Assembly (NCBI GenBank): GCA_900618425.1
Contig: UZAN01041182.1
Coordinates: 1-38,204 of the forward strand
From: Echinostoma caproni
Taxonomy: Eukaryota > Platyhelminthes > Trematoda > Plagiorchiida > Echinostomatidae
DNA length: 38,204 nucleotides
Direction: 5' to 3'
The notes under the pieces are model-generated. The model did not search any database. It saw only the letters and a list, made by a program, of their open reading frames with translations, and was not told the origin of the DNA. This document shows positions 9,501 through 22,164 of this stretch, one piece after another (position 1 is the stretch's first letter; every line of letters begins with the position of its first letter). A program made the translations under genes and the position numbers.

Positions 9501-12500
9501 ATTATTTGATCAAACAAATGTAGAATGAAAATTCGGGGGTCCGTTTGAACACCGTTGGCCAGTCATCAACGTCAGTCAAAATGCCCAGGATAGTATAAAA
9601 GAGACAATATGCACAGAGGGTATATCACTATAAAAGGTTGTAAATTTTCCTGGGAATATGCCTGAATCCATGCGAAACAACTTTGAGAAAAGCACTGCTG
9701 ATGCACATAAGCAAATCTGAAAGACAACACCAGAAAGCACTAGGATAGCTGGCGAAAAGTAACTTGGCGTAACTCTCTTCGATATCCTACCCGACTTTGC
9801 GTAATTCCTTGTGATCGAATCAATGGACAACACAACCCGAAAAAGTTAACGTGAGTGAAACTAGAAAAATATATATTAACAGGGTCATCCGTATGATGTT
9901 TATTACATTCCTAACTGGGCTGGTGTTTTTTTGAAGGAATAATTTGAGATTCATATATGTCCTAACAGGCATTGAAGTAAAAATGCTGCACGTATATGGC
10001 AGTTTATTTGTGTGAAGGAAAGGGGGAATCTCATTCTCCATGTTCTATTTAGTTTTATTGTGCGAACCAGTGAATTTCTGAAAGGATTACAACAGAGTGG
10101 GAGTACCGATTGTCCCATTATCCATTACTCACTAATTGCCAAAATGAACCATTGCTGAGGATAAATTGCGTCTCCGAATGCATTCCCGTTTCCACTCATA
10201 CTCATAATCACTAGGATCAATAGGTCACTTAAAGGGACTGGCAAACAATGTGCTAGTTTGCAGAGCAAAATAAACCCGACTTAAATTTCACATTGTATTT
10301 GATAAGTTAGACAAACACTCACGTATTCCCACGCTGAAATGTCATATATCTCAGTCACATTGGTGCATGTGATAATGTTTTGGAATAACCCATACCAGTT
10401 ATTCGTGTTCATTTTTTTGTATACAGATCTTTCGACTGATCGACATTTGGAATCACACATATTTGCATTGTGTCGGTCCTTTTGTTGACTGTCATCGTGC
10501 TTAACATGTGGTCAATGGGCGAATGTCATATTCTAAGCTCATTTATGACCTGTCACCTCCAAAATTAAAATGTGGAACCACTGGATTTACATTACCGTAT
10601 TAAGATCTTCTACTGTCGGTTTGTCATTCGCTTACTGATAATTAGGCAGTAGTCAGTAAATGAATTCATCATATTCTGCCAGTTTCCAAACGTGCGCTGC
10701 TGGATGGAAACCACTTAAATTTCTTACGCACATAAGGTATGGTGAAAAATTTCCTATAATCAAATATCTAAATAAAGTAATACATGTTAATCTTAGTGGA
10801 AAACTACGAACTTTCGCAACTTTTATCGATTTGTCAGCACGAAAACATAAGAACTATTCACAATTTTAGATCCCGTTTTGGTCGCATCAACCGATAAACA
10901 TGGATTTCATTTCGGTTGGGTAGTGGATACATTCGAAAAGGGTGAATGACTGAGTTTCTTCATTCGAAGCCACAATAACAGAGGTCAGATCCAATGGTTG
11001 GTAGCGATCGCCTCGGGTGTGCCTAAGATGATGAACCAAATGAATGCTGTTCCCAATGAGGGTTATTCATAGATGAGAAATTAACTGAGTGCCATATCTC
11101 AGAATCTAACAGCGAAAAACGCGGAGGTATTTTCATTTGAATCAAGTTTGGGAGATACTGATATATTTACGGAAAGCTCAAAAGCACATTATTATAAGGT
11201 TTCAATCAGAAGTTCAGTTTGTACCGCCGATATGTTTGTTTTAGCTGATCGCAAAACTGGCATTGAGATGCTACTGGGAACATTTGATGTAAGCGATTAA
11301 CCGGGTGTTTCAAGCTATTACCGCATCGAATATATCATTGAAACGGAGAACAATGACCGATAACTTTTAGTGGTCTCAATGTTCATTCAAACTTGAGTAT
11401 AATCAATCGGGGTAAACTTGCCAACTAAGGAGTATAGACCGGATGGATATCCATACTATGCACACCCGATGAAATCGTCTTGTGTATCTTTGATTCTTCT
11501 TCCGCAATTAGTTGCTGCCTCGATTTCGTTATGACTTTCGAAAAAAAACAGGAATGAAACCCCTGGAATATGTGGCAACAACTCATCCGAGATGAGGATC
11601 AAATGAAAATCCTACTACACACACTCTCTCCATACTTGGGTAATAGCAAAGCCAGATCGGGCATTGTGAATAAACCTTAGATATCAATTTTACTGGTGTT
11701 CAGAGTTGATTCGATTGCCTTTGCACTGATTTGCCCCAGAGGTTGTACATGATGTAGTTTCTAATCATATAGCCCAATTATACGTTCAGTGTTTTGGAGT
11801 AAACCGCAAATAGGTTAATGATTCACCGAATTTTAGTAAAATTGTTTGTCTGTAACTCGGATACCACCTAATATTTAGCTCTGCGCATTAGATCAGTTTC
11901 ACAATTTTCCATTTTATTGCTTAAACGACAATCCACAGCATGATCTGATTACTGACTGTCCATTACAATGAGATTATTTTTTCGTTCCTCACTTGCTCAA
12001 TTTTCACTGCACGCCTAATTTGATACCGCGGAAGATGACAAAGACAGTGACAGTTGCGCTTTTCTTGAAGCTTAAGCTAATTTGCTATTTTTCATTTCCT
12101 GCTTTTTGGTGTATTGAATAAAAGAACAAGAAGCTAATTTTCCGCGAACGGGATGCCTAAGGGTATTCGACAGATGAAAATTTAGCGAAAATAGGTGACT
12201 CTCAAAGTATGTACTTCAAACGGATGTGACGAAGATGCAATGTGGTTCATAATCAGCCTCTTGGAGAATGGGTTTTCTTATTACCCATGGGATCCGACAC
12301 GCGGTGTTTTTGTTTATTTTTGTATTTTGTTGTACGCCAGACCAGTGCCTGACAGGTTTACCTTAATAGCTTGCGTAACCTGTGACAATTATCTGTTCAC
12401 TCTTCCCATTACGTTTTGGATTTACTATAGCAATGGTTCAGCTTTGATTTCACATGTGCTTTTGTGGTTCTTTGATATTGCGCCATATAACTGTCTTTAC

Positions 12501-14875
12501 GTCAATCTACAGATCAGCGATTCTTTTCCATCATATAAGAATACCTTTGTATGGGATTGTTGTGAAATGTAATGTTTTTAAGTGAAAATCAACTTATTTA
12601 GGTACTATGTAAAGCAACCTGGTTCACACTTATTGGGGTTCTAGTAGAGAACAACTAATAACTTACAGCCGCCAGGGATTTTTGGACGACATTTCTGAGT
12701 AAATGAACGGGAAACTGAAAGGTATGGATTTATTTTTAATTGATGAGAATCATTGTCTTTGTTAATGGTATAGAATTAAGTGAGCACACAGTAACCTATA
12801 GGTTCTTCGGGTTGAGAGTGAAACAGCAGCACTTCGTTAGTGCGATTTTAACAAGCTTTTCTTTCAAGCCATGGCTATAATTTTGCACTGCTTATTTACA
12901 AATAGATGGTACATAAATCACACGCTCTGAACATTCTTCCGCTTGAGAAAAACACAAGCAAAAACTTCTTGGCATGGAAGTTGTTTGCATTGCGGAATGG
13001 GTTGTTTGATCAATCTTAAAACATCCTCGTACCGAAACTTCCCAGGTACAACACGTTTCATTTCCTTGATGTTATCATTTTGCTGGTTTTGAAAGAATGC
13101 AGGTCAATGTGTGCGGCATAAGCATCTGTGAGAGCATCTTCCGGAACTTTACCGAAATCAGATTCCTGAAAATTCAAAACCTATACGGCGACTTTCGGAT
13201 CTGAAATGTAAAGACATCGGGGCCTACATTACAATTATTGGCAATGACGAAAACAGATTGAATTACTTGATAAATAAACGCTAGCATGTTTGGTTATACT
13301 TACTCAACCATCTACGTGGTTATGTGGATCATCCTCTGAACTGATGAGAATTTGAAGCAATAGTATTCACCTCATTCCATGTAAATGTTTATTTAAAAAA
13401 CAAATTTAATGAACGAATGGGAACTGACATATTGCTAAGCTTTTGCCTACTCTATGAGGCCTATTTCAATAATCATAATGCAAAACAAGGAAAGTGCACA
13501 TTCACACACACACATATTCCCTGTTTACCGCAAACCAACGAAGTGGTTCTTCATAACTCGGTGAAAAATATACGGTTCACTGTTCCACTGATACAACAAA
13601 CCAGAGTTCCAAAGTCTTCTTTAGGATAGATGCTGTGCGTCAGAAGAAATTCCAGTTCTCTCAATGTTGAACAACAGACGGCTGAGTAATAATATGACAA
13701 ACTAAAGCCCTAAGAAATAAAGTGTATATTTGATCATTATGGAAAAATAGGGCACTGTTATGCCATGCACTCTATCATATTCTGACTACATCTTTCAAAA
13801 CGGTTAGACAATACCGAACACGTTTTCGGATTTGACCGTTCTATTTGATCACAATGTCTCTAGTGAAATTGTTTGTCATCGTAAGTGAAACTCGGCCGTG
13901 ACTAGACACCTTTCATAGGGCGTGCAGTGTATTCCGTACAACCCAAATTCTTTGTTCGTTGAGGAAAGACAATAAAAAATAATTTTCTGTCTATGTTGAT
14001 TAATTTGTAAATACATGCTGAGTTACTGTCACACAAACACACTCAGAATGGATAAATAAACATCTTTCTTGGATTGCTTAATACATTCACGTGCCTGACA
14101 AGTGTCGTGTGTAACACAGTATGACTGTAAATTGATCCCAGTAGTATTGATCAGTTTCACGCTGATATCCGATCAGAATATCTTCAACCTCAATCGTGCA
14201 AATTATATGAATCAGTGTGTCTAGGTTTCTGAAACTAGACTTTGTTTGTTTGCCCCCAACAAAATGGTGAGCAAAAATAGTTTATTTAATAAACTGCCAG
14301 CATTCAATTCATCTTATATTATGTGGTACACTTATGGAACAACAAACATATTCGAATTATAAAGCTGAGAAATTGCAGTGGAAAAACAACGATCATGTCA
14401 GAGTATTCTTCAAATGATCGTAGTCAATGCCCGTGCAAATTCTGTTAAAATATATTAAATGACAAATTATCTATCCTCGAAGAAAATATTTGCTCAGAAT
14501 TTCGGAGTTGGCATAAGATACGAGAGGCCGGTGCTGAACGGCTTTGAAAATATTCCCGCAGAGTTTCGTAAAGGTCAGTTTTTTCCGCTAAAAAATAAAC
14601 GACTGAACCACTATTCATCATGTAGTGGTTTCACTTCTTGCTGAAACAAAACACACATTGGATATGACTCAGTCGACCCACTTTACGTTTGTGATTCCGA
14701 GCAGATTACCAAAGTAGTCCACCAGATGTGGGATGGCCCCCATTCAAGAGGAAGTAATTTATATCGACAGCGTCTCTTGATGTGTGCAAAAACTATGTGT
14801 GTAGATTGGAGTATGTTCTTAAGTAATCGAGTACTCTGCACTCGTGTTTCAATGATGAACAAACCAAAAGCCTCA
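6600..14875. other. long AT-rich non-coding stretch
   Basis: About 8.3 kb without a recognisable gene, RNA or mobile element. The longest open frame (plus 12195-12572, 125 codons, rich in Phe, Tyr and Cys) resembles no family I know and fits chance in AT-rich DNA. A short CA run at 13503-13515 is the only simple repeat noted. Confidence 0.5.
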
Positions 14876-14877
14876 AT

Positions 14878-14947
14878 GAGCCTCGAGCATGGACGCTACG
14901 GACGCCTCTGGTAGAGACCTAGTCTACCATCTGAGCTAAATGACTGC
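14878..14947 (-). other. tRNA-like relic (degenerate SINE head or tRNA pseudogene)
   Basis: On the minus strand TAGCTCAGATGG (complement of 14927-14938) is a good A box, and the complement of 14880-14890 (ATGCTCGAGGC) is a weak B box at tRNA-like spacing. The anticodon arm does not fold with a seven-base loop, so it is not a working tRNA. Related A-box fragments lie at 17480-17520 and 17632-17665. Confidence 0.35.
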
Positions 14948-14949
14948 AT

Positions 14950-17479
14950 CGATCAAACGAACCTTGCCGATATTTGACCATCCGAACAACCCACAGAGGA
15001 ATGTGGAGTCTATCGATTAGCATGTAGTTTGATTGCTCTGATCGATCTTATCCATGACCCACGGCACAAAATGTTCGCTTCAATGAGACTAATCTGCTCG
15101 GATAATAAAATATCTCGTAATCAAATTCATTTTTCAGCTAGTAAGTAGTCCCAACAATCCATGAGCTCATTTCGTCCTTTAAAATACATTTCTAGTTCCA
15201 GCAAACAGGTACAATGTTATATTATCATACAATCATATTTTTCTCTTGATTATTGCGTTTTTATGCAGTTGGTTTGAATGTGAATTACTAAAAACAATTG
15301 AATTCTCTAGAAAATGTTTTATAACAGCAAGAAAATCATCACCTCGAACATGCCTACCCCTCTATCACACACTAAGGACAACCGAACAGCTATGAGACCT
15401 ATGACATTTCAAACCTCAAAAAAATAAAAATAATTCTCGAACCCCTGAAACGTCACAGTTTTAACCAGATTTGGAAAATAGAAAATAAAACAGTCTCATT
15501 GTAAGGAACCTGTGCATATTCTTGGAGATCAGTCATAAGACTGTTTTATCGGCACTTGTGTAATTCCTCTTCATTTTTAAGTAAAGATCAGTCTGTTTGA
15601 ACACGGATGGGTATTTCAGTCAATGCATTGGACAATTAGGGAATTCATAGATGGACTGTTAACTACAAGGACCGTTTCACTTCAAATTCTTCTGTAACGC
15701 TAATTGCAGGCCCGGGCGCATATTTGCTAGACCATATTCGTCTACTTGAAAAACAGGCTCTCTCACAGGGAGCAATCTAAAAGTAGTAGACGTTTTCAAA
15801 CCCATCTATTGAGTGAACAACAAGTCCGTTCTTATTGTATTCGTGCAGAGATAAAAAGAGTAAACAATTCGCATAATGGAATGTGAATCTGACTATCTTA
15901 TTTGCCAGTGATCCGTTCTGACTAAAAAATGTTTTTAGTGGAGAAGTAAACAGAGAGGATTGTTTTCACTGTGTAAAGTTTCTCCGTGTGTTTTAATAAT
16001 CAGAATACCCATGTCAAGTTCAATGATAATGATAACAAACGAGGTAAATGCAACAGGCAAACGTGTTCAAAATTGTTGGTGGTTGGACCAACAGATTTGA
16101 TTCGGCGCTGACATATACCGATACGGGTTCTGAATGCAATCATGTCACAATTGTATCAACTAGTTTTGTGTGCAACGCGATAAATTGTGTTTTAACTGGC
16201 CTCCTTCTACTGCTTAGGCGGCTTTGGATGACACGATTGCATGTAACACGCCAGCGGTAGCATTTAAATGGAAACATGCTTTCTTTCGCTGTAGTATAAT
16301 CATACTAACGGAACAAAGTTTATCTGACTAGTTACAGACGGGTTTTGCGAGGGCGAGAGGATGTGCTGAGTTTTCGCATAACTCTTTTGTAATTCCTGTC
16401 TTGGTTTCCTTGAGAAACAACCGTCACTTTTTTGCATGAGGACCGGTTACCAGTTGGGAGTTCGGGTTGATGAATTTGAATGTCTGTACAAATTGATTTT
16501 TAGTGCTCAGTGAGAGCTGTGGAAAATGATGCTGACTGATTCTGTTGCCCTTAGAATACGAAATCTCACATGCCTTAACGGTCGAATTTCTACACTGGTT
16601 CAAATACTTCGGACACAATAATGGTATGATGGGTGTCATAGAGTTTTGAAAGGATCGCACTTGTTATCTACGGATTTACATCGTATCTGATAATGGTCAT
16701 TGATAAATCAAACCATACTCCCAATGGGACAGCCAGTACGCTTTACTCCAGTGGATCACAAAAAGAAGGGATACAGAATAAGTCGATTCAGACTTTTTGT
16801 TTGTCAACACCAACGGACTGGATGAGAATGGTGGTTGGACAATGACTGAGTGGACTGTGCTTTGATTGCGTGAAATGCTTTCTTCCAATTTGTCCCGTGT
16901 AAATAGTTAAAATATGCGGAACGATTTTTACGCAATCATTTTGAGAAACGCCTGGTGTATTTGTATCACTGAATCCACTAAGCGCTCCGGTGTTACGCTT
17001 TTGGATGAAGATATCCTGAAATTTGCGGAGTCCATCGGAGATCGTATCCTGAATGTAGACAGTTTTTGCTCTACTGACCAAACAGTGAGAGGTCCTCGCT
17101 CACCTTGAGGAATATAAAGCTATAAAATGAATATCAGCGTCCCGTTTCATTCGGTGTTTCTGCTCCTCGACAATCTTATGGTCCAATCTTCGTGACGAAG
17201 ATATCTTTGAAGTCACCGACAAATGCTCGAACGCTAAGAAAGTTAAATTATTTTTCTGTGCGTGAAAAAAATGTAAACACTACTGTAGTTTACACAAATG
17301 TTAAAATGATGCACTCACCTAAATCTGCAACATTCTTCTATAAGCTGACAGATTCCATTTGAAAAAATGTAATGAATACAACGAAGCCTATGATGCCAGA
17401 GAATAGTTGTTTTGTTGACTAGAAGAAACGTGTGACACCGTATCAACCATATACAACCGAAAAGTAAAACAGTTTCGGA
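14950..17479. other. non-coding stretch with a GC-elevated open frame at 16914-17108
   Basis: Mostly AT-rich with nothing recognisable. Around 16900-17110 G+C reaches about 30 of 60 bases, and open frames exist on both strands (plus 16914-17108; minus 16788-17081). The plus frame contains RSGVTLLDEDILKFAESIGD, which looks protein-like, but I know no family for it and see no convincing splice sites. I leave it uncalled. Confidence 0.4.
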
Positions 17480-17520
17480 TTCTGCCTACGCGTTCTACCA
17501 ACTGAGCTACGAGACCACAC
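17480..17520 (-). other. tRNA A-box fragment, minus strand
   Basis: The complement of 17499-17510 is TAGCTCAGTTGG, a near-perfect tRNA A box, preceded by TGGTCTCG, which looks like an acceptor arm. No B box follows at the right distance, so this is a 5' half only. It lies head-to-head with a similar plus-strand fragment at 17632-17665. Confidence 0.4.
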
Positions 17521-17631
17521 CAGCAGTGATGATCTTTTACTCGGTGGATTTCACGGATAACTCCCCAAGGTAGACAGATAGAGTGCTTATTTGTGGTTTT
17601 CGCATGTCGCTCACAGTTGGATAAACCAAAT

Positions 17632-17665
17632 TTGTGGCCTCATAGCTCAGTTGTTCGTGGTTATG
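17632..17665 (+). other. tRNA A-box fragment, plus strand
   Basis: GTGGCCTCATAGCTCAGTTG closely matches the minus-strand fragment at 17480-17520 (same G-G-Y-C-T-C-R preceding the A box). No B box follows. With its partner it makes a small inverted pair about 120 bases apart immediately upstream of the Penelope-like remnant. Confidence 0.4.
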
Positions 17666-17812
17666 CTACACACAAACGTGGACGGCGTCCTTTCGTGAAA
17701 CCGAATACCACCGTTGCTACTCATGCTTTCATTGTCCAAACAGTAAAGGCTGTTAAACAGTTAATAATCCATAGATGTTCCGGATCATTTAGAAATTTTT
17801 TTTTTCAAAATG

Positions 17813-18236
17813 CGTGCGGAGGCCCAATTTGTTAGACGAGAACTAGTAGCCAACGGTTTTCCGAATAACCTTCTATACAAGACAACGCAAAGCGGTCGAT
17901 CACATGAAACCCATGGAAAAATCTGATTGGATTTCAACGGTCGTTTTACTGTATCGAAAGGGAACTTCTGAGGATATCCGTCGGGTGCTTAATCTTAGAG
18001 TTGCTTTCAAAGCTACTAACANTCTGATTGGATTTCAACGGTCGTTTTACCGTATCGAAAGGGAACTTCTGAGGATATCCGTCGGGTGCTTAATCTTAGA
18101 GTTGCTTTCAAAGCTACTAACACACTGTGCTCTAAATTAGTAAAGCTCAAGGACAAACGCGTGTCGACTGACAACTGCAATCTGGTTTACAAACTACACT
18201 GTAAAGACTGTTCCGCTACATAGATTGGTCAAACTT
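17813..18236 (+). mobile_element. Penelope-like retroelement remnant: RT C-terminal end into GIY-YIG domain
   Basis: Fragments of a PLE polyprotein read on the plus strand in shifted frames. ELVANGFPNNLL (about 17840-17875) fits the region after the RT thumb. WISTVVLLYRKGTSEDIRRV follows, as in the PLE linker. Then LVKLKDKR and NCNLVYKLHCKDCSAT, a stop, and IGQT match the start of the PLE GIY-YIG endonuclease (consensus pattern VY-x3-C-x2-C-x3-YIG-x-T). The tyrosine codon of the YIG motif is replaced by a stop (TAG at about 18220), so the copy is dead. The sequence runs into an assembly gap at 18237. PLEs use the GIY-YIG domain to nick the target for reverse transcription. Confidence 0.75.
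17922..18122 (+). repeat. 101-base tandem duplication within the PLE remnant
   Basis: Bases 17922-18021 recur at 18023-18122 with a single visible difference (TTTACTG against TTTACCG), separated by an ambiguous base at 18022. The duplicated block sits 115 bases from a 667-base N run. It is more likely an unresolved contig overlap than a biological tandem repeat. Confidence 0.85.
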
Positions 18237-18903
18237 NNNNNNNNNNNNNNNNNNNNNNNNNNNNNNNNNNNNNNNNNNNNNNNNNNNNNNNNNNNNNNNN
18301 NNNNNNNNNNNNNNNNNNNNNNNNNNNNNNNNNNNNNNNNNNNNNNNNNNNNNNNNNNNNNNNNNNNNNNNNNNNNNNNNNNNNNNNNNNNNNNNNNNNN
18401 NNNNNNNNNNNNNNNNNNNNNNNNNNNNNNNNNNNNNNNNNNNNNNNNNNNNNNNNNNNNNNNNNNNNNNNNNNNNNNNNNNNNNNNNNNNNNNNNNNNN
18501 NNNNNNNNNNNNNNNNNNNNNNNNNNNNNNNNNNNNNNNNNNNNNNNNNNNNNNNNNNNNNNNNNNNNNNNNNNNNNNNNNNNNNNNNNNNNNNNNNNNN
18601 NNNNNNNNNNNNNNNNNNNNNNNNNNNNNNNNNNNNNNNNNNNNNNNNNNNNNNNNNNNNNNNNNNNNNNNNNNNNNNNNNNNNNNNNNNNNNNNNNNNN
18701 NNNNNNNNNNNNNNNNNNNNNNNNNNNNNNNNNNNNNNNNNNNNNNNNNNNNNNNNNNNNNNNNNNNNNNNNNNNNNNNNNNNNNNNNNNNNNNNNNNNN
18801 NNNNNNNNNNNNNNNNNNNNNNNNNNNNNNNNNNNNNNNNNNNNNNNNNNNNNNNNNNNNNNNNNNNNNNNNNNNNNNNNNNNNNNNNNNNNNNNNNNNN
18901 NNN
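18237..18903. other. assembly gap (run of N)
   Basis: 667 consecutive N. Open frames drawn across it are meaningless. The missing sequence should contain the rest of the GIY-YIG domain of the plus-strand PLE. Confidence 0.99.
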
Positions 18904-18964
18904 CCAACACAGATCACGTAATAGGTGCAGATCCCACAGAGCCCTAATGATAATCCGAATCCAG

Positions 18965-19003
18965 CATACATACATACACACACGCACACACCCACACATA
19001 CAC
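18965..19003. repeat. CA/CATA microsatellite
   Basis: Imperfect CATA and CACA/CGCACA units over about 40 bases, in what would be the 3' non-coding part of the PLE remnant. Confidence 0.8.
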
Positions 19004-19089
19004 GGAAACTTACGCACCTGACCACGTTTTTGGGTCAACCTTGAAAGCCCCGATTTTCACCTTTAAGCTTGTTTTTGAGAAACCGATTA

Positions 19090-19140
19090 AACTGACTTGA
19101 CAAAGGCCTTACAAGAGGGTCGAAACGTTGTCACCGAAAT
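19090..19140 (+). ncRNA. degenerate hammerhead-like motif in the PLE 3' region
   Basis: TTGACAA (19097-19103) stands where CTGANGA is expected, followed by an extra A, stem II GGCC (19105-19108) pairing with GGTC (19118-19121), an intact GAAA (19122-19125), a tiny stem III and GTC (19130-19132). PLE terminal repeats are known to carry hammerheads with minimal stem III, and this motif lies downstream of the GIY-YIG remnant on the same strand. Two core positions are changed and stem I is poor, so this is a relic at best. Confidence 0.35.
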
Positions 19141-19159
19141 CTTGTGTTTTGGTATTCAC

Positions 19160-21940
19160 ATTGTGGCTAAAACAAACCTGATTCTATTAGTAAAGGCTGT
19201 TGTTCTCTCTCATTTGCCGAAACGATCCAATTTTAGTAAATCGCTTCCCTGGTGTGTCAATTCAATGAATGATTATTTTAAAAACGTAAAAAAAGAGAAA
19301 TTTGTCATATTTTAGTAGGTATGCATTTACAGTAACTGAAAGCGTAAAGCCCGTAAAGAAAACAGTAACTCAACGTTGTGAATATGCAAGTTCAGGCTGC
19401 ACAACCAGATTTTGCACAACTCAATTCAGCCAAATCAATTACGGGAATGAAATAACGTGGTCAGTTACCAACCGGGGGGACACTGAAGAGCCAACTTTGC
19501 AAAAATATATTTTACTGGAATCCTTAAATTAACTAATTCTAATGTACACAATTATGTGGCACGGACGGATACTGCACAACTTCGACGGCTTTATGATCTA
19601 CTTAACCCGCATAAGTCATTGACACAATGACCTGTTGAGGTCAATATATTATCAGATGATCGATTTGACTGGAGAAAATGGCTACGACTAGATCTCGGTC
19701 ACTTTTGCAGCTGCTGGCTGGTTTATATATCCGAATCAATGATATCCGTGGTGGTTTCGTGTGGCTGATGTTAAAAGCAGCAGAAGATTGATGCAACAGA
19801 AAATGGTTTTATACCAGTCTAATGTATTAAAATCAAGCGATTTACTTTTGTCAGCGAGCTGTTTAGAACAGAACCATCTTGTAATCCCAGTTAAGTTCGA
19901 ATCACCTTATTCACTTCAGAGCAGATAGGGAACTCATCGGTCAGTTTGAGATGCGAATTTCCAGGAATCTATGCAGCTTTATCTCCTGTTTCCCAGCAAA
20001 GAAAATTCTTTCGATGGAGGTAGTAGATCGTTAGCTGTTCCGCATCCGTATTTAGAAACTATTACAGTTTTTCATTTAGCCTTTTAGTTTCATCCGCAAA
20101 ATTTCAGTTGTGTAACTCGAACATTACCGAGTTTTTCATCCAAAACATAAGTTGGAAGAATCGAAATCCTCAGCTTCTAAAATTGTTGATACTATTCCAG
20201 TATCAGTTAGTCTGATTCGTCCACGAAAAATGTGAGGAAACATTGCGCATTTTGTCTGAACACCTGTATTTCTCATCTGTTGAAATACAGAAATATTTTG
20301 TGTCGCCTACTTTAGTTGAATTCATTGAGGGACTTTGTCTTGTTATCTGTTTATCAATAGCGTCATCTGGTGAGCTTGAACGTTGCCTCATATTAGTTTT
20401 ATATTTTTTGACTAACGAAAAATATCTGTGCACGGACGATGACGATGACCATCAAGTGGGTTTCTTGAGTAATGAACGACGACCGTTTAGGGAATATTTT
20501 TCAGGCAAGCCGCACTGGGCAGTCCAACTCGGACACCTTCATCTATGGCGCAACGTGTTTGAATCACATTTAACTGTATTCTGTGAGCCCTCAAAGTTCA
20601 AACTGTCGTTTATTTATATCTCTGCATATCCGTGTCCGGTATTTTCGCAACTCGCACAATGGCCTATCTGCAGAAGGGTGCTTTACATTATTCCTTGCTG
20701 AGTTGAAACAAACTTGTCTGTCTCTTGTTCGAGGAATAGTCCAAGTTTAATATGAATCATTTGAAAGGAAATCATTTCCATTGAATAATACATACAAAAA
20801 AACTACGTAAGAATTATCCGCGATATGTATGGTGATTAACAACATGGATGCACTTCATTCATTGCTATCTTCAGTGGAGCACATTCAAACGATTCGGTAA
20901 TTTTCTTTCATTTGCAACAATTTCTTAGTGAGTATGTTTCCTATGTTGCGCTTTTTATTGGAATGGTTGCTTCATCGAAGACGCTTTTAAAAGTAGATAA
21001 ATATGCGGATAGGTACGCGGTAAAATTAACAGCGTGAAGGTTCTGAGATTTGCTGGAAATGATAATAAACAGTGTGGGGCCAGCAAGCATGCATCCCGCT
21101 CTCTTCATGTTAGATAACCGAAAATATTACACTCGGTCGTGTGAAAGACGGGGAATCAGTAGCATGATCGAATTGTGACTCTTTCAGATTTGTTGTCAGT
21201 CAACTGATTTTTAGTCACCTATAATAAGTGCAAATGCTGAACACGCCATCAGTTCGGCTGACTCAGAGAAATCTACACTTCCTGTGTATGTTGAGCAATG
21301 AATTTTGTATGTTGCTCGAGAGAAATTCAATACGCGAAGACTGAGCAAAATGTTTCCGAATACACAGTACATGTACAAGGTGTAGCTGACCGGGCAAAGA
21401 AGAGGGGAACTGTAATTTATTGTGAATATTGTTCAGTGATTTCAGCTCACAGAAGCAAATATTGACAGCCAATCCTAGCCTCAGAAAAGTTTGCGTACTC
21501 CGGGTACCGCATCAGCTCAGTGAGAAAAAAAACTGTTCGGATGAATTGGTGCCGCATGATGCCTGCCAAATCTGGTGGTGGACGTTTAAATGGAGTTACG
21601 GAGGTCATCAGTTGTGCGGGTGTACAGTTTTAGACCCAAGGACCAGGCAAGTCATCAATAAGCCATCAACATCTGCAGTGGAGGCCTTCATTCAACTGCA
21701 GGAGGGATTACCCGTTTCTGCATTGTCGAGCTGTTCCACCAAATAGTTTGAAAGCATGGAACTATGCTGCAACGCTGACAAAATACTGCGAGAAAATCTA
21801 ACGATTCAGTTTTGTGTAAGAAATAAACCCTTTTACACATCCGGAAACATTTTCTTCAGCCCTCGTGATACGGAAATCTTAAGAAAATGTACGCTGGGGA
21901 TTGAACTCAAGTGAAAGTTAAACTCAAAATGTCCATTGCC
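19160..21940. other. non-coding stretch with unassigned open frames
   Basis: The longest open frame without N in the window (plus 20243-20701, 152 codons) lies here, but it has no recognisable domain and its length is within chance for 38 kb. A second frame (plus 21429-21746) overlaps a GC-elevated patch (about 29 of 60 at 21601-21660) with Trp- and Cys-rich sequence; no family recognised. Confidence 0.4.
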
Positions 21941-21944
21941 ACAT

Positions 21945-22096
21945 TGAAAACAAAGTCCGGTAGACGAAAAAAGCTTGTTTTTCGATAACTTCATCAACGG
22001 ACCATTAGAATTATATACCGTTATTCGGGTTCGTCGATCTTGTTTTGATCGCATCAAACTAAGTACAGAATGTATGCTAAGATTGTTCACCTGATA
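21945..22096. repeat. left arm of inverted repeat flanking the minus-strand PLE
   Basis: About 150 bases that recur in inverted orientation at 23167-23316. Shared landmarks include CGGACCATT / AATGGTCCG, the CGTCGATCT / AGATCGACG block and AGTACAGAA / TTCTGTACT. Identity is roughly 85 percent by eye with small indels. On the PLE strand this arm lies 3' of the coding remnant. Terminal repeats of PLEs are known to occur in direct or inverted orientation, so these arms may be the element's pseudo-LTRs. Confidence 0.75.
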
Positions 22097-22164
22097 TTCA
22101 TCTCGAGGAATTAGTTAGTGTGTCCCCCGTGGGTGGGGTGGACTTCTTGATCCGAGGCTACGGC

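Noticed and set aside
12195..12572. 125-codon open frame rich in Phe, Tyr and Cys
   Set aside because: The composition reflects AT-rich DNA; no recognisable family.
13337..13347. Isolated CTGATGA words (also near 7787, 8368 and 32651)
   Set aside because: None is followed by a stem II hairpin and GAAA at hammerhead spacing.
18194..19038. Four long open frames of 238-269 codons
   Set aside because: They consist almost entirely of N; the real coding evidence stops at 18236.
20243..20701. 152-codon open frame, the longest without N
   Set aside because: No domain, no neighbouring splice evidence, and its length is not surprising by chance in 38 kb read in six frames.
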